The translations under genes were made by a program, and so were the position numbers. From CAYXRK01 sp964467615 (lineage in GTDB: Bacteria > Hydrogenedentota > Hydrogenedentia > Hydrogenedentales > GCA-2746185): a DNA stretch of 21,663 nt. The stretch covers positions 1-21,663 of the forward strand of contig CAYXRK010000075.1 of NCBI GenBank assembly GCA_964467615.1, written 5' to 3'. Shown here one piece after another: positions 1 to 7,543 of the stretch (positions are counted from its first letter, which is position 1; the number at the start of each line of letters is the position of its first letter). Under the pieces are notes generated by a model. That model saw nothing but the letters and a program-made list of their open reading frames with translations, made no database searches and was not told the origin of the DNA.

Positions 1-2527
1 GCCGTAGGGTGTCGATGGGGGGGGGGGGGAGGGCGGGTGCGGAGGCGGCGATGCCGGCGGTGGGGGCGAGCGTGATGGTGGCGGCGAGCGCGCCGAGAGG
101 AAGGGCGGGGCCAAGGCGCCATTCGATTTCCATCGCGCGGGTGATGGCGAGGTAGCCGAGGATGCTTCCGGCGGTGACGCCGATGACGCCGGCGACGAGG
201 CCGATAAGCGCGTACTCGGTCGCGAAGAGGCCGGCGACGCCGCGGCGGGTCATGCCGAGGGTCTTGAGCAGGGCGACTTCGCGGCCGCGGCGTTGGGATT
301 CAATGCCGATGGTTCCGGTGAGCACGGCGATGCCCGCGCCGACGATGAAGAGGCCGAGGAAGCGCACGCCCCAGCCGATGCGCTTGAGTTGCGCGGCGAT
401 GCGGTCGAGCGCGTCCCCGACGCGGAGGAGCGTGACGTTGGGGAAGGCGGCGGCGATGGCGTCTTGCGCGCCGAGCTCTTCGACTTTGGGCAGCCGGGCC
501 GTGGCCACGCGGCGCTGCGGCATGCCTTCGATCACGCCGGGCTCGACGACGAGTTGAAAGTTGATGCCGAGCCCTTCCCATTTCACGGTGCGGATGCTCG
601 ACACGAGCAACTCGGTGTCCGTGCCGCCGAAGTTGAACGTGATCGTGTCGCCGACGTCGAGGTGGAAATCGTTCGCGTAGTCTTGTTCGAGGCTGACCTC
701 GGGGCGCGACGGGTCGGACCAGAGCGCGCCTTTGACGATTTCGTTGTCCGGCGAAAGTTCGGGGAGATACGTGAGGAATTGTTCGCCCATGAGTTGCCGC
801 CTGCGAAACCGGCGCTCGTTGCTTTCGAGGAGCGCCGCGACGGACACACCGTTGAGCGCGGTCGCGCGGGCCATGACAAGCGGCGCGAACGTGACGTTGG
901 TCGCGCCGTGGTCCTTGAGCAGCGTGGCGAGACCTTCGGTTTGCTCGGGCTTCACGTCGACCATGAAGAGCGAGGGCGCGTCCTTGGGCAAGTCGGATTC
1001 GAGTTGGCGATTGAGGTGCGTTTGCAGGAGCACGGTGGTGAACAACACGAGTACGCCGAGGCCGAGCGCCATGATGGACGCGATGGTCGACGAGCCGGGC
1101 CGCGCGAGAGAGGCTAGGCCGTGCCGCACCGCGACAGCGCCGCCGTCGCGGGGTAATCGCGACACGAGCCGCGTCAGGGCCCAGGCCGCTGTGGCCAACG
1201 CAGAAGCCGCGCCGAGGACCGCGCAGGCGAACTGCATGCCTATCGTGAGCGAGTTTGCCTGCAGCGCGGCCATCGCGGCGACACCTATAACAATCGCGAT
1301 GGCCGTGGCCCAGGGCACCCAGCGGGCCTCGGCCAGGGGTTCGGCGTCGCGCCGGAACACACGCGAGGGCGGCACGCGGAGGATGCTGATCAGCGGCGGC
1401 AGGCTGAACACAACGGAGACGCTTGCGCCGAGTAAGAGCCCTCGGAGAATCGCGGCGGGCTGGATGGGGTCGACGAGGTCCGCGGGCATGTATTCCTTGA
1501 GGAACGGCGGAATCACGATGAGCATCAGGATCGCGAGGAGCACGCCCGCGCCGCTGCCGACGAATCCGAGCATCGCGGCCTGGCCGAAGTAGAGCGCCAA
1601 CACTTCGCGCGGGCGCACGCCGACGCATTTGAGCACGGCGATGGAATCGAGACGACCGCTGATCCACGCGCGCACGGCCTGCGCCACGCCGACGCCGCCG
1701 AGCAGCAGGCTCAGCAGGGCGATCAGGCCTAGAAAGTTTTCGAGGCGCCCGAGACCGCGCTGAATCGACCGTCGGCCTTCGACGTAGTTCTCCACGCGGA
1801 GAGGCGAATCCTCGCCGAGAGCGTCCTTGAATATTTGGGCCGCGACGACGACGGTTTCAGCGGGTGCATCGGGCAGCTTGAGCAAGGTTTTTCGCCGCAC
1901 GCGGACACCGAGTTCGCCGAGTGGCGTGCGATCGAAACCGGCCTTGCTGAGGAACACGCGCGGGCCGATGTACATGAAGCCGGTGATGCGGTCCGGCTCG
2001 GCGTTTGCCACCGCGCGAATGGTGAAGTCCTGCCCGCCGACGCGGAGCACATCGCCGACGGATAGGCGCAACGTGTCGAGGACTTTCCGCTCGACGACCG
2101 CGGCATCCGCCGTGAGGAACTCGTTGAAATCGCCCGGCGGTTGGAGATCGAGCGAGCCGTAGAACGGATACGTGCCGTCGATGACTTTGATTTCGGAGAG
2201 GACGCTGCCGTCGCCGTCCACTCGCGAAACGAGCGTGGGCTGCTCGCGCGTTTGCGTGACTTCGACGCGGCCGTCGAATTGCTTCGAGAGCGCGGCGATG
2301 GCCGTGTCCAGTTCCGGCGGGAACGGCTGGAACGTCTCCGCAGTGATGTCCGCGGCGAGCATTTCGCGCGCGCCGTCGCGAAAGCCTTTGCCGAGGCTCG
2401 AACCCAAACTCGCGACAGACACGACTGCCGCGACGCCAATCGCGAGGCAGAACGTGAAGTACGCAAGCCGCCCGCCCGCGCCGCGCGTTTCGCGGCCAAT
2501 CAAACGGAAATACTGTGGAACGGTCAT
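1..2527 (-). CDS. FtsX/YbbP-like ABC transporter permease (3' end cut by window edge)
   Basis: Inner-membrane permease subunit of a MacB/YbbAP-type ABC exporter; such permeases pair with a separate ATPase and act on lipophilic or periplasmic substrates. Reading from the ATG at 2527 gives about 842 codons with no stop in the segments I translated. The N-terminal segment (YFTFCLAIGVAAVVSVAS, residues ~23-40) is a typical first TM helix followed by a large periplasmic domain. FtsX-type membrane blocks begin near residue 262 (NFLGLIALLSLLLGGVGVAQ) and near 719 (FLGLFIVGAGIAVLTGTIGI, then a VALLKTLGMTRR loop). The frame reaches PPPPIDTLR, which resembles the usual P-x-x-x-LR ending of these proteins, so only a few residues are missing. 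A 13-G run (17-29) encodes the prolines. No ATPase lies upstream: the next gene is divergent, 116 bp away. The ATPase could lie beyond the left edge. Substrate unknown. Confidence 0.88.
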   Translation of the reverse strand, partial: MTVPQYFRLIGRETRGAGGRLAYFTFCLAIGVAAVVSVASLGSSLGKGFRDGAREMLAADITAETFQPFPPELDTAIAALSKQFDGRVEVTQTREQPTLVSRVDGDGSVLSEIKVIDGTYPFYGSLDLQPPGDFNEFLTADAAVVERKVLDTLRLSVGDVLRVGGQDFTIRAVANAEPDRITGFMYIGPRVFLSKAGFDRTPLGELGVRVRRKTLLKLPDAPAETVVVAAQIFKDALGEDSPLRVENYVEGRRSIQRGLGRLENFLGLIALLSLLLGGVGVAQAVRAWISGRLDSIAVLKCVGVRPREVLALYFGQAAMLGFVGSGAGVLLAILMLIVIPPFLKEYMPADLVDPIQPAAILRGLLLGASVSVVFSLPPLISILRVPPSRVFRRDAEPLAEARWVPWATAIAIVIGVAAMAALQANSLTIGMQFACAVLGAASALATAAWALTRLVSRLPRDGGAVAVRHGLASLARPGSSTIASIMALGLGVLVLFTTVLLQTHLNRQLESDLPKDAPSLFMVDVKPEQTEGLATLLKDHGATNVTFAPLVMARATALNGVSVAALLESNERRFRRRQLMGEQFLTYLPELSPDNEIVKGALWSDPSRPEVSLEQDYANDFHLDVGDTITFNFGGTDTELLVSSIRTVKWEGLGINFQLVVEPGVIEGMPQRRVATARLPKVEELGAQDAIAAAFPNVTLLRVGDALDRIAAQLKRIGWGVRFLGLFIVGAGIAVLTGTIGIESQRRGREVALLKTLGMTRRGVAGLFATEYALIGLVAGVIGVTAGSILGYLAITRAMEIEWRLGPALPLGALAATITLAPTAGIAASAPALPPPPIDTLR

Positions 2528-2643
2528 GGAAGCCGCCAATTCTCCAGGGGAAACGCGCACGAAGGCAGGGCGACCAGTATTGCACGCCGCTCGCTCTGTG
2601 TCATAGCATCGCGGACTTGTTTGCCTGGCCCGTGAGTACCCGC

Positions 2644-5418
2644 ATGCCATCCGAAATCACCTCCGTCCGCCAATCGCGCCTCGTCTTCCCCGCCGTGCTC
2701 GCGTTCTTCGTCGCGTCGGGCGTGTGCGGCCTGTTGTATCAAATCGTCTGGACGCGCAAGCTCGTCCTGCTTTTCGGCACGACGTCCTACGCGGTCAGCA
2801 CCGTCCTCTCGATTTTTTTCCTCGGTCTCGGCGTCGGCAGTTGGTGGGGCGGACGCCTCGCGGATCGCGGTGTCCGTTCGCTGCGGCTTTACGGGTTCTT
2901 CGAAATTCTCATCGGCGCGTGGGCCATCGTCTTTATTTTGCTCATTGACCGCGGCGAAGGTCTTGCGGTCTCTCTGTTGCGCGACACCGCCAGCACGCGC
3001 ACCGGCGGCATCGCGATTCGCGCAACGCTCGCGCTGGCGTATCTCATCGTCCCCGTGACGCTCATGGGCGCTACGCTGCCGCTGCTCGCGCGATTCGTCT
3101 CGCGCGACATGCCGCGCGTCTCGCGAATCGGCGCGCTCTACACGCTCAACACGCTCGGCGCGGTGGCGGGGTGTCTCGCGGTGGGGTTTTGGTTGATCGA
3201 GTCCTTCGGCTACAACCGCACGACGCTGATCGGCGCGGCGTTGAACGTCACCATCGGCGTGCTCGCGCTCGTCCTTAGCCGCGCGATCGGCGAGACAGCG
3301 GAAGAGGAAGCGCCGCGCGAAGACAGTCCGCGGGGCATCGATACTCCGTTCCAGGATCGCCTGGCGATGATACTCGTCGCTTGCGCGTTCGCCGTTTCCG
3401 GGTTCTGTTGCCTCGCGTTGGAAGTCATCTGGACGCGGTTGCTCGCCATCGTTTTTCTGGGGACGACGTACGCCTTCACGACCGTCCTCGCCACGGTGCT
3501 CTTTGGCATCGCAACCGGCAGCGCGTTCGCGTCGTGGCTCACGAAACGCCGCGTCCACCCGGTCGCCACGTTCGGAGTTGTCCAATTCGCGACGGGCACC
3601 GCCTGTTTCCTCATGCTGTCGGTCTTCCCCGGTTTGCCCGGTCGCTGGCTCGAGCATCAACGCAGCACGGGCTACTCGTGGGAAGCGGGCGTCCAGTGGA
3701 AATTCTGGCTCTGCTTCTCCGTGTTGCTCTTGCCCACGTTACTGTTCGGCATGTCGTTTCCGCTCGCGGTCCAGGCCTTGCCCGCACGAGCTACACTTGC
3801 GCGAAGCGTTGGCCGGCTTTACAGCGCGAATACGCTTGGCGGTGTTCTCGGCGCACTCGCGGGCGGCTTCATCATCATTCCTTTATTCGGTGCGCACGAC
3901 GGCATTGTCCTGCTCGCGTGGATCATGGCCTTTTCGGGAGCGTTCTTAGTCTTCGCGGCACGGCCCCAGCGGACAGTCGGAATTGTCATCGCGACGGCGG
4001 CGATCGTTTTCACGATGTTCTCTCACTGGATCACGCGTGAAGACGTCAGCCGCGCGGTGAACCAGTGGTTCATTCCCGAGGACCACCACATGATCCACTA
4101 TGCCGAGGGGGTCGAGGGCACCGTCGTCGTCACCGAGCCGAGGCAAAACGCCACCGGCACGGGCCGATACCTCTGGATCAACGCCGTCCAGGCCACCGCG
4201 AGCATCGACAAGGGCGTCAAAATGAACCGCTTCCAAGGCGTCCTGCCGCTGCTGTTCGATCGCTCGATGGACACCGCGTTGTTCATGTGCTTTGGCTCCG
4301 GCATCACCGCCGGGACGCTCGGAATGTCCCCGTTTAGCCGGATCGACGCCGTCGAAATCTCGCGCACCGTGCTCGACGCCGGCTCGCTCTTCGCGGTGGA
4401 TAACTTCGGCGTACTCGAAAATCCGCGGATGAACTTCATTGTCGATGACGGGCGGAATTTTCTGCTCACAACGAAAAATGCCTACGACTTGATTACCTTC
4501 GAGCCGATGCCCCTCGCGATCGCGGGCGTCTCGGCGTTCTACACGCGCGAGTACTACGAACTGTGCAAGGCGCGCCTCGTGCCCGGCGGCCTCGTCTCTC
4601 AATGGGTGCCGATTCACAGCCTGAACGACGCCGTCGTGCGTTCCATGATGGCGACGTTCAACGCCGTCTTCCCGTACCGCTCGATGTGGTTCATCAACGC
4701 GGACCTGTTCCTCATCGGGTCGAACGCGCCGCTCGCGATTGACTATGCCAAGGCGAACGAGCGCATCTTCGGTAATGCGCCGCTGGCGGCTGGCCTGCGC
4801 GAGGTGTACTTGCCCGACATCGAGGAACTGCTCGCGTGTCACTTCATGGACGCCGCCGTGATGGACGCCTACGCCGCGGGCGCGCCCATCATGACCGACG
4901 ATCGCCCCTGGGCCGAATTCGCCGCGCCCAAACTCATTTACGAACGCGACGCGATTCCCGATGCGCTCGACGCGCTCGCCCCCTACCGCGAATCGCCCGC
5001 GGGTCTGCTGACGGAAAACACCGCGCCCGACACGCTCGCCGCCGTGGACCGCCGTTTCCGCGCGCACGTCCAAGATTTCGCGGGCCTCAAGGTCTACTAC
5101 GCGCGGGGCATCGGCTCGACGCCGCAAGAGGGGTTCCGCAAGTCGCTCGAGATCGACCCGAACGACGCGAACGCGAAGTATTACCTCGCCAAAACCCTCT
5201 CCGAGCAGGGCGCGCAGCACCTCCGCTGGGACGACCGCGCCAAGGCCGAACCCATGCTCCTCGAGGCCCTCGAATACGCCCCCAACCGCCTTGACATTCT
5301 CCTCACCCTCGCCGACGCCTACACCCAATGGAACGACCCCGCCCGCGCCGCCGAATACTACGCCCGCTACACCAAAAATGGCGGAACGGCGAAACGGCCT
5401 GCACCGCCGAAACGGTAA
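2644..5418 (+). CDS. Fused membrane (MFS-like) / spermidine-synthase-like / TPR protein
   Basis: The N-terminal half is membrane-embedded and internally duplicated: SGVCGLLYQIVWTRKL (~residue 25) recurs as SGFCCLALEVIWTRLL (~252), each followed by a glycine-rich helix with G-(V/I)-x-(V/T)-GS. The C-terminal half has a spermidine-synthase/methyltransferase Rossmann fold: CFGSGITAG at 549-557 (nucleotide-binding glycines), an acidic residue at E571 in DAVEIS, and DDGRNF at 601-606. The family name comes from polyamine synthases, but fused versions have no settled reaction and I do not claim polyamine synthesis. Two TPR-like helical pairs occupy about 833-915 (KSLEIDPNDANAKYYLAKTL and following). 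I chose ATG 2644; an in-frame GTG at 2632 is an alternative, and longer starts back to 2515 would overlap the divergent permease. No strong Shine-Dalgarno precedes any of them. It probably acts alone at the inner membrane. Confidence 0.88.
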   Translation: MPSEITSVRQSRLVFPAVLAFFVASGVCGLLYQIVWTRKLVLLFGTTSYAVSTVLSIFFLGLGVGSWWGGRLADRGVRSLRLYGFFEILIGAWAIVFILLIDRGEGLAVSLLRDTASTRTGGIAIRATLALAYLIVPVTLMGATLPLLARFVSRDMPRVSRIGALYTLNTLGAVAGCLAVGFWLIESFGYNRTTLIGAALNVTIGVLALVLSRAIGETAEEEAPREDSPRGIDTPFQDRLAMILVACAFAVSGFCCLALEVIWTRLLAIVFLGTTYAFTTVLATVLFGIATGSAFASWLTKRRVHPVATFGVVQFATGTACFLMLSVFPGLPGRWLEHQRSTGYSWEAGVQWKFWLCFSVLLLPTLLFGMSFPLAVQALPARATLARSVGRLYSANTLGGVLGALAGGFIIIPLFGAHDGIVLLAWIMAFSGAFLVFAARPQRTVGIVIATAAIVFTMFSHWITREDVSRAVNQWFIPEDHHMIHYAEGVEGTVVVTEPRQNATGTGRYLWINAVQATASIDKGVKMNRFQGVLPLLFDRSMDTALFMCFGSGITAGTLGMSPFSRIDAVEISRTVLDAGSLFAVDNFGVLENPRMNFIVDDGRNFLLTTKNAYDLITFEPMPLAIAGVSAFYTREYYELCKARLVPGGLVSQWVPIHSLNDAVVRSMMATFNAVFPYRSMWFINADLFLIGSNAPLAIDYAKANERIFGNAPLAAGLREVYLPDIEELLACHFMDAAVMDAYAAGAPIMTDDRPWAEFAAPKLIYERDAIPDALDALAPYRESPAGLLTENTAPDTLAAVDRRFRAHVQDFAGLKVYYARGIGSTPQEGFRKSLEIDPNDANAKYYLAKTLSEQGAQHLRWDDRAKAEPMLLEALEYAPNRLDILLTLADAYTQWNDPARAAEYYARYTKNGGTAKRPAPPKR

Positions 5419-5431
5419 TGCCGCCAAAGTA

Positions 5432-5501
5432 GCGCCTGCCTCGCCGAGGCTGGCGCAGCGCTTTCGCCTGGTGTCGAGTTATCTGGCGAAAAAGCGCAGG
5501 C
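5432..5501. repeat. Nested imperfect inverted repeats after the membrane-fused synthase gene
   Basis: GCGCTTTCGCC (5458-5468) faces GGCGAAAAAGCGC (5485-5497), pairing with a two-base bulge. GCCTGC (5434-5439) can pair with GCAGGC (5496-5501), and GCCTC/GAGGC closes a small hairpin near 5437-5450. The position 14 bases after a stop codon would suit a transcription terminator, but there is no T-run. It may equally be part of the adjacent repeat cluster. Confidence 0.45.
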
Positions 5502-5540
5502 AAGCCCGCGCACTCCATACATTTCCAAATGCATGCACTT

Positions 5541-5630
5541 GCGCGTGTAGCCCCATCGTGGCGGAATCTTGCGCGTGCAGCCCCATCGGGGCGGAATGTT
5601 GCGCGTGTAGCCCCATCGGGGCGGAATCAT
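5541..5630. repeat. Three tandem 30-bp repeats with a GCCCC-AT-CGGGGC core
   Basis: Units at 5541-5570, 5571-5600 and 5601-5630 start with GCGCGTGYAG and contain CCCCATCGKGGCGGAAT. They differ at only a few positions, and the second and third carry the perfect arm pair CCCC-AT-CGGGG. They are contiguous with no spacers, so this is not a CRISPR array. No coding frame is convincing. Repeats of this look are scattered in intergenic DNA of planctomycete-like genomes; that is from memory and unchecked. Confidence 0.85.
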
Positions 5631-5812
5631 TGTAGCTTGGCGCGTGAGCGCCAAGTTCGCGTTGTCACGTTTTCAAATCAAGCCCTGAAAGGGCGAAAGA
5701 ATGAACCACTCCAATACACTCCGCCGGAATGCTTCATTCTTCCGCCCCCAATGGGGCTTCACGTAAGATGGCACGACCGAATCTTGGCGCTCACGCGCCA
5801 AGCTACAATGAT
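5626..5812. repeat. Perfect 30-bp inverted repeat enclosing further hairpins
   Basis: The arm at 5626-5655 is the exact reverse complement of 5783-5812. Each arm also holds its own hairpin, CTTGGCGC / GCGCCAAG with a 4-base loop. Inside lies a second pair: GGGCGAAAGAATGAA (5691-5705) against TTCATTCTTCCGCCC (5733-5747), one mismatch, and two small hairpins, GCCCT-GAA-AGGGC (5682-5694) and GCCCC-CAAT-GGGGC (5744-5757). The nesting resembles a composite REP/BIME or a miniature non-coding element. No transposase or target duplication is visible. Confidence 0.85.
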
Positions 5813-5867
5813 ATCGTGCCGATGGCACTCAGGGATTCGATAGAGCGACATTTCGAGAAAAAAGCAC

Positions 5868-5927
5868 TCACGCCCGGAGAGTGGATACGATTTGAGATTC
5901 AACGCTTTCGCCGGCGAAAAAGGTCAT
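5868..5927 (-). pseudogene. Truncated DUF5615 (PIN-like) toxin remnant
   Basis: The ATG at 5927 overlaps the stop of the DUF433 gene (ATGA), the arrangement expected of a translationally coupled antitoxin-toxin pair. It reads MTFFAGESVESQIVSTLRA and then TGA. DUF5615 PIN-like partners of DUF433 proteins typically begin like LLADESVDGPIVARLR (from memory), so this is that N-terminus with the first acidic residue changed (ADES to AGES) and a stop after 19 codons. No continuation of the family sequence is evident after the stop. I infer a dead toxin. Confidence 0.62.
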
Positions 5928-6160
5928 GCCGACGCCGCAGGCGCAGGATATATAACGTCGGCCCGCAACGCCTGCGCCCCGAACGCGGCGGCGGCCTGTA
6001 TCGCCTCGCGGGTCAATCCGGGATGGGCATCCAGAATCTGCTCAAAGCTCTCGCCGGCACCCAGTTTTTCGAGTATCAACTCGACCGTGATTCTCGTCCC
6101 GGCAATCACCGGTTTACCCATCATCAACTTCGGGTCTGAAACGATCCGTGCGGCTTCCAT
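5924..6160 (-). CDS. DUF433 antitoxin-like protein
   Basis: A 78-residue DUF433 protein. The signature GKPVIAGTRITVELILEKL spans residues 15-33, followed by the usual GxSxEQILDxHPxLTxExIQAAxAF helices, which resemble a winged-helix or resolvase-like DNA-binding fold. DUF433 proteins usually precede a DUF5615 PIN-like toxin and are taken to act as its antitoxin and operon repressor. I chose ATG 6160 because homologues have about 12-15 residues before GKP; an in-frame ATG at 6190 would add ten residues. Its stop overlaps the ATG of a truncated DUF5615 remnant. With the toxin broken, it may be a solitary antitoxin or simply residual. Hairpin-rich repeats lie on both sides. Confidence 0.85.
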   Translation of the reverse strand: MEAARIVSDPKLMMGKPVIAGTRITVELILEKLGAGESFEQILDAHPGLTREAIQAAAAFGAQALRADVIYPAPAASA

Positions 6161-6291
6161 ATGCGCGATCTCAGCGTTGCTCCATATCATACGCCGCTCG
6201 CGATCCCAAGCGTAAGTCGAATACGCGCCGCTACCAAACTCGCCGCCTCGCGACGCCGGATTTCTGCCGCAACGCGGCTAACTAATCGTAG

Positions 6292-6547
6292 CCCTGGGTT
6301 GGGCCGCGCGAAGTGCAACGCAGCGCGGACCTACCCAGGGTCTGATGCCCACGCCGACGATACGCTGAAAGCGTTACCTAAACCCCCGCGCCACTTCCGT
6401 TCATGGTGAGGGTGTCGAACCATGAACGGCCATCGCGCGTTATGTACCGCCTTCAGCGGAGCAATTTGGGGGCGCAACGCCGACCCAGGGTAGCCGCGCT
6501 TCGCGCGTCAACCCTGGGCTATGAATATCGGCGGTCCTACAGACCGC
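6292..6547. repeat. Cluster of short intergenic hairpins
   Basis: The 456 bases between the DUF433 gene and the next gene hold no credible CDS but many small dyads. CCCTGGGT (6292-6299) faces ACCCAGGG (6333-6340), and the same pair occurs reversed as CCCAGGGT (6484-6491) and ACCCTGGG (6511-6518). ACGCT-GAA-AGCGT lies at about 6362-6374, and GCGGTC-CTACA-GACCGC at 6531-6547. The repeated CCCAGGGT core suggests related repeat units in opposite orientations. Confidence 0.7.
6397..6429. repeat. REP-like palindrome (CCGTTCATGGT / ACCATGAACGG)
   Basis: Perfect 11-bp arms at 6397-6407 and 6419-6429 enclose GAGGGTGTCGA. It closely resembles a widespread bacterial intergenic palindrome of the form GTTCATGGTGAGCTTGTCGAAC, with G in place of CT in the loop; this comparison is from memory. 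No RAYT transposase is present in the window. Confidence 0.75.
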
Positions 6548-6616
6548 GAATCGACATTGTAGGCTTGTTCGCTCCCCGCGGGGCCGCGCACCGCATCAAA
6601 ATCGGTATGAACCCCC

Positions 6617-7168
6617 CTACGCTCCTGGATACTGCTTCCGTATTGCCGTACGCACATCGTCTAACATCTTTTGTAGGTCACAATACAAAGGGACGACCTG
6701 CTTCTTCCTCTCAATCGGTGGGAGCGAACTCGAGTCGGTGATTAACGTCGTAACTGGTTCGTAGGGCAAGGCTAGAATTTTGTTCATTGCATCAATAACT
6801 TTAGGCGCAATGACGTGACTGTTCCGACCCTTCACGTCTGCGACTATCAACTGGATTTCCTCGAAAGCGTTCTGGTCAACGAATTCCCCTGTGGACTGTT
6901 GACTTCCAGGGACGACATTCCAAACGCGACTTTGCAAATGAAGTTTTCCTGCTTCGGCGAGTCGGTTTATTACGTCATCGTATGCAGTTCGCATGCGGTC
7001 ATCGTGGGCATGTCGCCGCGCGAAGAAATTGTTTAGCAATGGGGGGATCGAAGTGATAGTCGCGCCGATAACAACCCCCAAAAAACCTAGCATCGCGGAC
7101 GAGTAGGAAACATCTACTATGGATTTAATCTCGGCAAGTGCATCGAGAATCTTTTGAGCATCATCCAT
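6617..7168 (-). CDS. Hypothetical protein with one N-terminal membrane segment
   Basis: A 183-residue protein I do not recognise. It has a short N-terminal helix (MDDAQKILDALAEIKSI), one clear hydrophobic segment at about residues 24-46 (AMLGFLGVVIGATITSIPPL), then a basic stretch (RRHAHDDR), suggesting a membrane-anchored protein with a cytoplasmic, largely helical C-terminal part. The layout resembles many small proteins of accessory islands that carry a TM helix followed by an alpha-helical domain. The start at ATG 7168 follows the longest plausible frame; no good Shine-Dalgarno precedes it. Upstream, 7169-7543 separates it from the divergent Sel1 gene. No function is assigned. Confidence 0.7.
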   Translation of the reverse strand: MDDAQKILDALAEIKSIVDVSYSSAMLGFLGVVIGATITSIPPLLNNFFARRHAHDDRMRTAYDDVINRLAEAGKLHLQSRVWNVVPGSQQSTGEFVDQNAFEEIQLIVADVKGRNSHVIAPKVIDAMNKILALPYEPVTTLITDSSSLPPIERKKQVVPLYCDLQKMLDDVRTAIRKQYPGA

Positions 7169-7480
7169 ATTCGGCTTGTGTAACCCGCGTCAGCCTGGCT
7201 GCGGCTCCCTGGCCGGGCCAGCATTCCGCCTCAGTGAACGCATGATACTGGATTGCCCATTGATTCTGTATCTACAGAGACACAGGCCGAAATGTGACGA
7301 AATGGGCCGCAACGTCTGCGATACTTATAGTGTAATCGTGACTACTATTGGGCTTCGCCCAGCAGTTCCTTCACCATTGTCTGCCGTCGCGTTATAAATC
7401 ACGCGTAATCACGTAGTGCTCGGTTTCCTCGGACTTCGCTTCGATGATTCCGTTTTGGGTGATTGATAGGAGGCGAGAGA
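7169..7480. other. Intergenic region without a recognised gene
   Basis: This stretch between the divergent TM-protein and Sel1 genes holds small dyads only, for example CTGGCC-GG-GCCAG around 7209-7220 and TGGGC-TTC-GCCCA around 7349-7361. I see no convincing promoter. TTGACA at 7481 has no -10 element at a proper distance. Confidence 0.5.
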
Positions 7481-7519
7481 TTGACACGTGTGCTATTCTG
7501 TGACATCGGGCGATCGTAG
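7468..7519 (+). promoter_or_regulatory. Possible upstream mini-ORF before the Sel1 gene
   Basis: A perfect AGGAGG (7468-7473) lies 7 bases before a TTG that opens a 12-codon frame ending in TAG at 7517-7519 (MTRVLFCDIGRS if TTG starts it). It ends just before the hairpin that holds the Sel1 ribosome-binding site, so translation of it could open that hairpin. The chance of such a short frame arising randomly is not small. Confidence 0.3.
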
Positions 7520-7525
7520 TATTCC

Positions 7526-7543
7526 AACGCCTCAGGAGGCGTT
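7526..7543 (+). promoter_or_regulatory. Hairpin enclosing the Sel1 gene Shine-Dalgarno
   Basis: AACGCCT (7526-7532) and AGGCGTT (7537-7543) form a perfect 7-bp stem with loop CAGG, ending exactly at the ATG at 7544. The Shine-Dalgarno AGGAGG (7534-7539) is partly in the loop and partly in the stem, so the fold would limit ribosome access. Confidence 0.6.

Noticed and set aside
300..1667. Long minus-strand open frame of 455 codons
   Set aside because: It lies in another frame of the permease gene and encodes an Arg/Ala/Pro-rich string with no domain, typical of a shadow in G+C-rich DNA.
3946..5427. 493-codon minus-strand open frame
   Set aside because: Antisense shadow of the fused membrane/synthase gene, rich in Arg, Val and Glu without motifs.
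5541..5630. CRISPR-like regular repeats
   Set aside because: The 30-bp units are directly adjacent with no spacers, and no cas genes are present.
7481..7499. TTGACA ... TATTCT as a promoter
   Set aside because: Only 7 bases separate the two elements, far too short for sigma70.
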